Of a DNA stretch of 64,000 bases, positions 34,907 through 41,559 are shown in pieces. Every line of letters begins with the position of its first letter. Within the stretch, counting starts at the first letter, position 1. The stretch comes from Sporomusa acidovorans (GTDB lineage: Bacteria; Bacillota; Negativicutes; Sporomusales; Sporomusaceae): NCBI RefSeq assembly GCF_900101845.1, contig NZ_FNAM01000022.1, positions 1-64,000 of the forward strand, read 5' to 3'. Made by a program: the position numbers and the translations under genes. The notes under the pieces were generated by a model. The model had not been told where the DNA came from. It made no database searches and worked only from the letters and a program-made list of their open reading frames with translations.

Positions 34907-35156
34907 ACGCCGACAGCAAATACCAATGCAAGAAAAATTCCTATTGTCAAAGTGATTGAAATTATGTTATTATTTTAACAAATACAGCTATGAAGGCTGT
35001 GCAGGTCGCAAGGCAAAAACAAGAGTATAATGTGAACAAATAAAACCACGAAGGGTGTACGGTTAAGAATGACCGGAAATCTTTGTGGTTTTTTATTTTG
35101 GAGGTGCGTAGGGTTAAAACTTAATTTAACTAGTAAGAGGGGGGAGTTACAGTTAT
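34907..35156. promoter_or_regulatory. Promoter and leader of the exbB-exbD-tonB operon
   Basis: TTGTCA at 34944-34949 and TATTAT at 34968-34973 (18 bp apart) are promoter-like. Downstream is a small hairpin ACAGC-tatgaag-GCTGT at 34984-35000 and then a full terminator-like hairpin at 35042-35099. The transcript therefore starts with a regulated-looking leader. Confidence 0.5.
35042..35099 (+). terminator. Leader terminator/attenuator before exbB
   Basis: AAAACCACGAAGG pairs with TCTTTGTGGTTTT, enclosing a smaller CGGT/ACCG stem, followed by a T-rich run, about 60 bp before the exbB start. The 5' arm shares GAAGG with other leader hairpins of this locus. Confidence 0.65.
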
Positions 35157-35792
35157 ATGGAGGTTATTGGCAGTAGTCTGGAACTGTTTAAAAAGGGCGG
35201 TCTGGTGATGTATCCGCTGCTTCTGTGTTCGTTGCTGGTTGTAACGATTGCTGTAGAAAGGTATATGGTTTATCGCAGGGCGGCGACCGACGACAAAAAA
35301 CTGTTGCATGAGCTTATGGTTTCCCTTGACCGCTATGACTGGGAAGGCGCCAAAAAGGCATGTGCCGGTGCCGGCGGTGTTACGGGCATGATGGTGGCGC
35401 GCGGGCTGGAAAATATTCGCTTTGATGCCTGTGATTTAGAAAGTGCTATGACTGCTGCCGCCGCTCAGTCGGCGGCGAAACTTAGGAACAAGCTTGGGTA
35501 TCTTGACACGATTGTTACTTTGTCGCCGCTTTTGGGACTGTTAGGTACGGTCATCGGAATGATTTCCTCTTTTAGCATTATGAATATTAAGGCGGGACAG
35601 CCTCAGGCAATTACCGGCGGTGTCGGTGAGGCGCTGGTAGCGACGGCTACCGGTCTTTGTGTAGCCGTTATGGCACTGATTGTTCATACTTATTTTAGCC
35701 ATTGGCTGGATACGATTATCACCGGTATGGAAGAGTGCAGCGCGGTACTGATTGAAGCCAAGAGACGGAGTGACAGACGTGAAACTGCGTAA
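35157..35792 (+). CDS. exbB: ExbB/TolQ-type proton channel subunit
   Basis: 211 residues with three membrane segments: VMYPLLLCSLLVVTIAVERY near the N-terminus, LSPLLGLLGTVIGMISSF, and GVGEALVATATGLCVAVMALIVH, the two latter being the conserved MotA/TolQ/ExbB core. With ExbD it uses the proton gradient to energise TonB. ATG at 35157. It overlaps exbD by 14 bp. Confidence 0.92.
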   Translation: MEVIGSSLELFKKGGLVMYPLLLCSLLVVTIAVERYMVYRRAATDDKKLLHELMVSLDRYDWEGAKKACAGAGGVTGMMVARGLENIRFDACDLESAMTAAAAQSAAKLRNKLGYLDTIVTLSPLLGLLGTVIGMISSFSIMNIKAGQPQAITGGVGEALVATATGLCVAVMALIVHTYFSHWLDTIITGMEECSAVLIEAKRRSDRRETA

Positions 35793-36189
35793 TTTGCGGT
35801 TGGAGCGCCAGCCCAGGATTATGATTATTCCCATGATTGATATCATTTTCTTTTTGCTGGTGTTTTTTATGATGAGTACCTTATATATGGTGGAGCAGCG
35901 GACCTTGCCTGTCAATTTGCCGCAAGCGGCTGCTGCCCAAGCCGAGTTGGCCAAGAACGTTGCCATTACGATTGCAAAAGACGGAATTATCTATATCGAC
36001 CAGGAGCAGATTCCGCCGGAACTATTTAAAGCGCGTATTCAGGCTCAGCTTGCCCGTCAGGCGGAAGCGGCATTTATTCTGCGGGCGGACAAGCAGGCGG
36101 AATACGGCCGGGTGGTAACGGTTCTGGATGAGCTTAAAGCGTTAGGCATAAAAAAAGTAGCTGTGGCTACAGAACAGGCGCAGAGGTGA
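35779..36189 (+). CDS. exbD: ExbD/TolR-type subunit
   Basis: 136 residues: short cytoplasmic N-terminus, one membrane segment IIPMIDIIFFLLVFFMM with the proton-carrying Asp, and a periplasmic domain ending VVTVLDELKALGIKKVAVAT. I start at the GTG at 35779 because GGAG lies eight bases before it; an upstream TTG at 35752 would extend into exbB. The tonB gene follows after 4 bp. Confidence 0.9.
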   Translation: MKLRNLRLERQPRIMIIPMIDIIFFLLVFFMMSTLYMVEQRTLPVNLPQAAAAQAELAKNVAITIAKDGIIYIDQEQIPPELFKARIQAQLARQAEAAFILRADKQAEYGRVVTVLDELKALGIKKVAVATEQAQR

Positions 36190-36193
36190 GAGC

Positions 36194-36892
36194 ATGCTGG
36201 AACAATCCTATGGCCGGCGTGCCGTGGTCTTCTCCTGCTGTTTTCACTGCCTGCTGTTTATCGGAGCAGGCTGGTTAGGGGGCGGTCTATTCAGTCAAGC
36301 GGCAGAACCTGAAACGATCGAGATGGAGCTGGTTAGCAGTAGCGCTCTGCCGGCTCAGGCTGCTCCTGTGCCGATCACCATGCCGCAGGCGGCCAGTTCG
36401 GTTATCCAACCCGGTGTGGCAAATTCCTTGCGGCCAATGACCGCAAGTGCGGCAGCCAGTGACGGCATTGCCGAACGCGTTAGTCCGGCGGCCGCTGTGT
36501 CTGCCGGTGGCAATGGCTTGGCCGACGCCGCAGTACCGGCAGTGGCAGCAGGCAATGCTGCCGGCGGAGAAGCAGCGGCGGCAAGTTTGACGGCAGCTCC
36601 ACCGCAACCTAGAAAAATAGCGGCACCGCGGGTTTTAAACAGAGTTGACCCCGATTACCCGGACGATGCCAGGCAGGAAGGTTTTGCCGGCACGGTAAAA
36701 GTAAAAGTCGAAGTATTGGAAAATGGCCGGCCCGGCGAGGTGTTTGTTGTGCGTTCTTCCGGCAGGCAGTCTATTGATGAAGCTGCGCTGCGCGCCGTTC
36801 GCAGGTGGCGGTTTGTACCGGCGCAGGAAGTCGGCAGCGGCGAGGCTGTTCGCTGCTATACAACGTTTTCGGTAGTTTTTGAATTGAATTAG
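36194..36892 (+). CDS. tonB: TonB energy-transducing protein
   Basis: 232 residues: N-terminal membrane anchor (about 10-30), a long Ala/Pro/Ser-rich periplasmic spacer (about 45-145), and a TonB_C domain with DPDYPDDARQEGFAGTVKVKVEVLENG and SIDEAALRAVRRWRFVPA. It spans the periplasm and pulls on the TonB box of outer-membrane receptors. The spacer has few Lys-Pro repeats and is mostly alanine, which is less usual. Third gene of the exbB-exbD-tonB operon, which is probably shared by all three receptors of the window. Confidence 0.92.
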   Translation: MLEQSYGRRAVVFSCCFHCLLFIGAGWLGGGLFSQAAEPETIEMELVSSSALPAQAAPVPITMPQAASSVIQPGVANSLRPMTASAAASDGIAERVSPAAAVSAGGNGLADAAVPAVAAGNAAGGEAAAASLTAAPPQPRKIAAPRVLNRVDPDYPDDARQEGFAGTVKVKVEVLENGRPGEVFVVRSSGRQSIDEAALRAVRRWRFVPAQEVGSGEAVRCYTTFSVVFELN

Positions 36893-36964
36893 CACGCCTA
36901 AATATTCTTTTGTGTGTTGGATATTGATATTGCGCAGCTAATAGCAAGATTATAGCGATGATCT

Positions 36965-37020
36965 AAGGTATGAAGCCTTATGGGGATGTGATGATCCCCT
37001 TGGTCTTTATGCCTTTTATT
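36965..37020 (+). terminator. Leader hairpin before the first TonB receptor
   Basis: AAGGTATGAAG pairs with CTTTATGCCTT over 11 positions (two G-U), with an inner GGGGAT/ATCCCC stem and a T-rich tail. It lies between tonB and the receptor and carries the 11-mer AGGTATGAAGC that recurs at 40348 and 55437. A terminator or attenuator. Confidence 0.65.
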
Positions 37021-37050
37021 TTTGAAGTTTGTGGGAGAGGTGCAGAAATA

Positions 37051-39090
37051 TTGAATAAAAAATTACTTGCCATTGCGGCAGTGGCCGGTATGATGCTGGC
37101 CGGAAGTTCTGCAATGGCAGAGGAAACGCCAACCTTCAACCTTGAAGAAATTGTGATTCAGGCGGAAGGAGTTGTCAAAAGCAATGCGGATACAACCGTT
37201 AATGTCAAGACTGTTAGTCCGGGCAAAGCGTCCACGATTCCCGAACTTTTACGCAGCTCTGCCGGTATTGATATTCAGCAGCGGGCTACTGCCGGCGACA
37301 ACCAGGACGGCACGGTCAAGCTGCGGGGCTTTGACGCCAGACGTTATACGGTGCTCTTAAACGGCCGACAAATCAATTCCGCCGGGGTTATGGGCGGACA
37401 GTACATAGACTGGACTACCATTCCGCTTAATACAGTGGAGAAAATTCAAATTATCAAAGGGGGAAAATCAGCCGCCCACGGCAATACCCTTGGCGGTGTA
37501 ATTAACATTATTACCCGTGACAAAGGGGTAAATGGCGGGGAAATTAATATTCTTTCAGGCAGCAACGGCCGGTATGACTATTTGTTTAACTATAGCGGTT
37601 CGGCCGGAAAGTTAAATTTCAATATTATTGCCAATAAAACAGGCGCAGACGCGTATCTGCGCAACAATGACTATGACGCCAAGCAATACGGTCTGCGGCT
37701 GAGTTATGATATAACGAAAGATGATAATATTTTATTTGGCGTCAACCGTACGGAAACAAAACGGGGGTATATTATTGCCAATGTGCCGGGGGTGAATTAC
37801 GATCCTAGCTATCCGGCCAGCGATGGCGAGAGCTTGTCGCCGTTTCCCTCTTTTAGTCCCTCCCGTTCCTATGCGCTTAATCCGGGTGCGTATTGGAAAA
37901 AGTACAATACCTATTATGATTTTGCCTATAAGCATAAGACGGGCAACGGCTTTTGGCAGGTTGACTACTGGAAGAATGATGAGAAACGCCGGGAGGTCAA
38001 TTATAATGCCGCAGGTACGGCGGTTGACCTTGATCGTACCATTGTAAGCGACAAATCCGACAACATTGGTTTATCCGGTCAAATGACAGTCAATGGCCAT
38101 ACCATCGGGTATGGGGGCGAATATAAGCGGCTGCGTTACGGTTATGGATATTATGATATTCGCCCGGCAGGAGGAACCGATCAGATTTATCCGTCGCAAA
38201 AGATCAATTTGTGGGGAACCTATGTGGATGATAACTGGAAATTAAATGACCGGTGGTCCGCTTATGCAGGCTTGCGGTATGATCATTTGTCAGCAGGCCG
38301 GGATGACTCCAGAGGCACGGAGATGCGTGATTATGATACCGGTTCCCTGTCGCCTAAGCTAAGTTTGTCTTTCCGCAATAATGCGAAAACCAATACTTTT
38401 ATTTCGATAAACCGGTTGTGGCGCTCGCCGTCCATGGCGGAATACTACTGGTGGTCACAAAACTATAGTCAGGCCAAAAAAGCCGGTTCAATCAATCCCG
38501 GCTACCGGCAGCAGATTAAACCGGAGAAAGGATATAGCTATGAGACGGGAGTCGAACAAACAGTAAGTGATAAATACAGTACAAAAGTTACCCTGTATTA
38601 TCAGGATATTGAGGACTATATTAACTTCCAGCATGAATTTCCGTTCTTTTGCTATAACATTGATAAAGCCAGGGTGTGGGGTGCCGAGTGGGAAAACGTC
38701 TTTAAACTGGACGATAAAAATAAGCTGATCCTTAATTATACGAACGAGCATACGGCTAAAGAAGGAGCCACCCGTACTGACGCCGGCATGACCGATGCGC
38801 TGGACTACCGTCCGCTGCACAAAGCCTCTCTTGCCTATCAATATGACGCCAAGCCCTGGCAAGTACGCTACAGCGTGAATTTTACCGGTCAGCAGAAAGC
38901 CTTGTATAAAAATACGGTTCATACCATTGGCAGCTATACCATTCATAATTTGGCTGTAGTGAGAGAGCTTGACAAGACAAGAAGTATCAGTCTGTATGTA
39001 GATAACATTTTTGACAAACGGTATGTGGAGCAAATTGGTTATCCGATGCCCGGACGTGCGTACTATGTTAGTCTGACTCAAAAAATATAA
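37051..39090 (+). CDS. TonB-dependent outer-membrane receptor 1
   Basis: 679 residues: signal peptide (cleavage near AMAEET), TonB-box-like FNLEEIVIQ, plug domain with TIPELLRSSAGIDI and VKLRGFDARRYTVLLNGRQI, ending in IKGGKSAAHGNTLGGVINIITR, then a beta-barrel ending with an aromatic-rich strand (AYYVSLTQKI). The true start is the TTG at 37051 behind GAGAGGTG; the ATG at 36970 lies inside the leader hairpin. It imports a chelate too large for porins. It follows exbBD-tonB and precedes an ECF S-component, which could accept its cargo. The substrate is not decidable. Confidence 0.92.
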   Translation: MNKKLLAIAAVAGMMLAGSSAMAEETPTFNLEEIVIQAEGVVKSNADTTVNVKTVSPGKASTIPELLRSSAGIDIQQRATAGDNQDGTVKLRGFDARRYTVLLNGRQINSAGVMGGQYIDWTTIPLNTVEKIQIIKGGKSAAHGNTLGGVINIITRDKGVNGGEINILSGSNGRYDYLFNYSGSAGKLNFNIIANKTGADAYLRNNDYDAKQYGLRLSYDITKDDNILFGVNRTETKRGYIIANVPGVNYDPSYPASDGESLSPFPSFSPSRSYALNPGAYWKKYNTYYDFAYKHKTGNGFWQVDYWKNDEKRREVNYNAAGTAVDLDRTIVSDKSDNIGLSGQMTVNGHTIGYGGEYKRLRYGYGYYDIRPAGGTDQIYPSQKINLWGTYVDDNWKLNDRWSAYAGLRYDHLSAGRDDSRGTEMRDYDTGSLSPKLSLSFRNNAKTNTFISINRLWRSPSMAEYYWWSQNYSQAKKAGSINPGYRQQIKPEKGYSYETGVEQTVSDKYSTKVTLYYQDIEDYINFQHEFPFFCYNIDKARVWGAEWENVFKLDDKNKLILNYTNEHTAKEGATRTDAGMTDALDYRPLHKASLAYQYDAKPWQVRYSVNFTGQQKALYKNTVHTIGSYTIHNLAVVRELDKTRSISLYVDNIFDKRYVEQIGYPMPGRAYYVSLTQKI

Positions 39091-39119
39091 CGGTGATGTT
39101 ATAAGCGAGAAGGTGAATC

Positions 39120-39656
39120 ATGAACTCTACGCGAAAATTAATTTATGGTGCTATGTTTATTGCATTAGGGGTGACATTGCCGCTTGCCTTTCACTTTTTC
39201 GGCGGTGCGGGGTCGGTGTTTCTGCCGATGCATATCCCGGTGCTGATGGCAGGTATGATGATCGGCGTAAAAGGCGGCCTGGCTGTTGGTCTGCTGACGC
39301 CGGTTATTAGCAGTTTTGCTACCGGTATGCCGCCGGTAATGCCATTTCTGCCGATTATTACAGCTGAATTAGGCGTATACGGCGCTGTGGCCGGATATTT
39401 GTACCGCCAGTGCAAGCTGCCGCTGCTATGGTCACTAATCGGCGCCATGCTGGCAGGCCGTTTAGCCGCTATGCTGGTAGTGGCCGGTATGGTCACCGTA
39501 TTGTCCGTTACACTTCAGCCTCTAACCTATATGATTGCTGCCGTTTCTACCGGGTTGCCAGGAATTATTATCCAATTACTATTTGTTCCGCTGCTGGTAA
39601 AGAGGCTTGAAACAGCTTCCGGGACATGCAGGCAGGTGAATGTACATGGGGAATGA
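39120..39656 (+). CDS. ECF transporter S-component-like membrane protein
   Basis: 178 residues, six hydrophobic segments, with the N-terminal KLIYGAMFIALGVTLPLAFH and MHIPVLMAGMMIGVKGGLAVGLLTPVISS typical of vitamin-type ECF substrate-binding subunits. No dedicated A, A' or T genes are adjacent, so it would use a shared energising module. Lying directly after the TonB receptor and before a methyltransferase, it may carry the receptor's cargo, possibly a tetrapyrrole or vitamin precursor (inference). ATG with GAAGGTG. Its end overlaps the next gene by 11 bp. Confidence 0.78.
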   Translation: MNSTRKLIYGAMFIALGVTLPLAFHFFGGAGSVFLPMHIPVLMAGMMIGVKGGLAVGLLTPVISSFATGMPPVMPFLPIITAELGVYGAVAGYLYRQCKLPLLWSLIGAMLAGRLAAMLVVAGMVTVLSVTLQPLTYMIAAVSTGLPGIIIQLLFVPLLVKRLETASGTCRQVNVHGE

Positions 39657-40239
39657 ATGCGAGTTTTTTGATAAAATTGCCAATGAGTGGGATAGTACGA
39701 GGACAGTTGATGCCTCAAAAATAACTGAGCTGGTAAAAATGGCCTGGTTAGAACCGGGATTTAACGTACTGGACGCCGGCAGCGGCACCGGTGTGCTCCT
39801 GCCGTTCATCAAAAAGGCCATTGGCTCCGCCGGAAAAATTACAGCCGTGGACTTCTCGGCCAATATGCTTGCCAAGGCGGAGGAAAAATACGGCGGGCTT
39901 GGCGGTATTACGTTTACTGTTGCCGATATTATGGAGTTTGAACCGGAAACGGATCTCTTTGATGCGGTGCTGTGCTTTAATTTTTTCCCGCATATCAAAG
40001 ATAAGCTTAAGTTTATGACCCGCATGCGGAGCCATCTGAAAGAGAAAGGCTTTCTGGTAATCATGCATGACATCTCCCGGCAGCATGTGAATGCCGTTCA
40101 CCGGGACAGTGCGGCTGTCAAAAATGACCGGCTGGCGTCAGCTGAAACTGTGGGTGGCTGGCTAATAACGGCAGGTTATCAGGTCACCAAAACGCTGGAC
40201 GCCGCTGACCGTTATTTTATCAAAGCGATCAAAAATTAG
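39646..40239 (+). CDS. Class I SAM-dependent methyltransferase
   Basis: 197 residues with the class I fold: motif I LDAGSGTGVLLPF, AVDFSANMLAKAEEKY, motif for the third strand VADIMEF and LFDAVLCFNFFPHI, KEKGFLVIMHD. Similar to UbiE-type small-molecule methyltransferases; the acceptor is unknown. I prefer the ATG at 39646 (AGGTG seven bases before) over 39640. Translationally coupled to the ECF gene. Given the location, methylation of a tetrapyrrole, a chelator or a metalloid is possible. Confidence 0.8.
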   Translation: MGNECEFFDKIANEWDSTRTVDASKITELVKMAWLEPGFNVLDAGSGTGVLLPFIKKAIGSAGKITAVDFSANMLAKAEEKYGGLGGITFTVADIMEFEPETDLFDAVLCFNFFPHIKDKLKFMTRMRSHLKEKGFLVIMHDISRQHVNAVHRDSAAVKNDRLASAETVGGWLITAGYQVTKTLDAADRYFIKAIKN

Positions 40240-40349
40240 ACGCCAATAAGCAATAGTGTAAGATGAAAGCCGCGAATTTGCGTTTTTTAGCACGAAGCTA
40301 ACGCTTACTGAATACTAAGTTTACAAAAGTGCATAGTTTATAAACGTAG

Positions 40350-40393
40350 GTATGAAGCCGACGGTATTTTTGCCGCGACTTCATACTTTTTTC
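40350..40393 (+). terminator. Terminator/leader hairpin before the Rex-like gene
   Basis: GTATGAAG and CTTCATAC arms with an inner CGG/CCG stem and a run of six T. It starts with the same AGGTATGAAGC found at 36966 and 55437. About 40 bp before the Rex-like start. Confidence 0.75.
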
Positions 40394-40430
40394 TTTCAAA
40401 GAAATTAACTTGAAGGGGATGACGATAAAC

Positions 40431-41090
40431 ATGATTAAGGCACGAAAAGAAGTATCCAAGCTCACGATTGAAAGAATGGCTGTATACTATAACACGTTGA
40501 TGAAAATGAAGGAGGAGGAGGGCGTAGAGATTTGTGCTTCAACTCAATTGGGAGAGAATACAGGAATCGCTTCTTCAGTTATCCGCCGTGATTTGGCTTG
40601 CTTTGGCGGTTTTGGCAGAAAAGGGGTTGGCTATGATGTGGATTTTTTACTGTCTTGGATTCAGGAAATTCTTGGCTACAATACAGAGTGGAATGTGCTG
40701 CTGGTGGGGATTGATATTCCGGTGACGGGAATTGTCAGCTATTACAGTTTTTTGCCGCCAGGTTTTAAAATTACTGCGGTCATTGATCTGGATAAAAATA
40801 ACCGCGGCTATACATTTCCCGCATATAACCTTGCCATCCAGCCACTGGAAAACCTGAAAACTGTCATAAAAAAACAGGATATAGCAATCGGCTTTATTAA
40901 CGTGCCGCCCAAACAAGCGCAAAAAGTGGTTACCATGATGGTTAAAGCCGGCATTAGGGGGATCGCTAATTTTTCGTCTGTTCCGGTGGCGGTACCGGAG
41001 CATGTTTTCCTCAGTCAGGTGAATGTGGCTTCCTGCCTGAGTCAGCTGTCTTATAGCCTGAGAACCGGCATTGCCGATGGCTATCTCTAA
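40431..41090 (+). CDS. Rex-like redox regulator with altered nucleotide-binding motif
   Basis: 219 residues. The N-terminal winged helix is clearly Rex-type (VSKLTIERMAVYYNTL, SSVIRRDLACFGGFGRKGVGYDV). The C-terminal half aligns with the Rossmann domain (WNVLLVGID, FKITAVIDLD, DIAIGFINVPPKQAQKVV, GIRGIANFSSVPVAVP), but the glycine-rich loop reads VGIDIPVTG instead of the usual GxGxxG. NADH sensing may therefore be lost or changed. I start at the ATG at 40431, where Rex proteins normally begin. It sits between two TonB-receptor units and may control them. Confidence 0.8.
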   Translation: MIKARKEVSKLTIERMAVYYNTLMKMKEEEGVEICASTQLGENTGIASSVIRRDLACFGGFGRKGVGYDVDFLLSWIQEILGYNTEWNVLLVGIDIPVTGIVSYYSFLPPGFKITAVIDLDKNNRGYTFPAYNLAIQPLENLKTVIKKQDIAIGFINVPPKQAQKVVTMMVKAGIRGIANFSSVPVAVPEHVFLSQVNVASCLSQLSYSLRTGIADGYL

Positions 41091-41141
41091 GGGCAGACAA
41101 CATAAATTAAGGTCAGTTATGCAGCAACTATTATATTTCTA

Positions 41142-41170
41142 TTGACAGAAAAAAACGGTACGTGTAAAAT
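41142..41170 (+). promoter_or_regulatory. Sigma-70-type promoter
   Basis: TTGACA at 41142-41147, exact 17 bp spacing, TAAAAT at 41165-41170. Confidence 0.7.
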
Positions 41171-41208
41171 GTAACGTAGTTAGTAGCTGAAGCTACAATT
41201 AGGTGAAC

Positions 41209-41237
41209 ACGGCAGCTTGCCGTCGATTTTTTGCAAA
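41209..41237 (+). terminator. Leader terminator 1
   Basis: ACGGCA-gct-TGCCGT followed by CGATTTTTTG, about 40 nt after the promoter. Confidence 0.6.
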
Positions 41238-41258
41238 ATTAAATACGGGGTAACTCAG

Positions 41259-41310
41259 CCATGAAGGTTATTGTCTTATAACGAGACTGTAATTTCGTGG
41301 TTTTTTTATT
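41259..41310 (+). terminator. Leader terminator 2
   Basis: CCATGAA pairs with TTCGTGG, enclosing GTTAT/ATAAC, followed by seven T. The 5' arm reads CCATGAAGG as in terminator 3. Confidence 0.65.
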
Positions 41311-41390
41311 GCCTTGCGGTTTTAAGGGTTAGCGGTACAATGAAAGACTGCGTTTAACCTATAAGATCAATAAGAGTTATCAAGCCGGTT

Positions 41391-41456
41391 AGCCATGAAG
41401 GTGAACAAATCTCGCAGAAGGTGAGATGTTCATTTGTTATGGCTATTCATATTTTT
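41391..41456 (+). terminator. Leader terminator 3
   Basis: AGCCAT/ATGGCT, AACAAAT/ATTTGTT and ATCTC/GAGAT stack into one long stem with a bulge, followed by ATTCATATTTTT. The 5' side carries CCATGAAGG again. Confidence 0.6.
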
Positions 41457-41559
41457 AGAGGAGGGATGCCGTAAGGCTGCGTACCAATTTATACCTACGG
41501 TAATACGCACAAGTCATTATGGGGATAGAATTTATCCTAAAAGCAATGGAGGCAACATA

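Larger units (their letters stand above)
41091..41559. promoter_or_regulatory. Long leader region of the receptor-2/ABC/chelatase operon
   Basis: No gene in about 470 bp. A promoter (41142-41170) is followed by a small GTAGCT/AGCTAC hairpin and three terminator-like hairpins in series, leaving nearly 400 nt of 5' untranslated leader. I looked for the conserved B12-box and other cobalamin-riboswitch features and did not find them. Confidence 0.65.

Noticed and set aside
36970..37050. N-terminal extension of receptor 1 from the ATG at 36970
   Set aside because: The extension lies inside a terminator-like hairpin and would place a non-signal sequence before the clear signal peptide starting at the TTG at 37051.
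41091..41559. Cobalamin riboswitch before receptor 2
   Set aside because: Expected from context, but no B12-box-like sequence or matching core was found; only terminator hairpins are visible.
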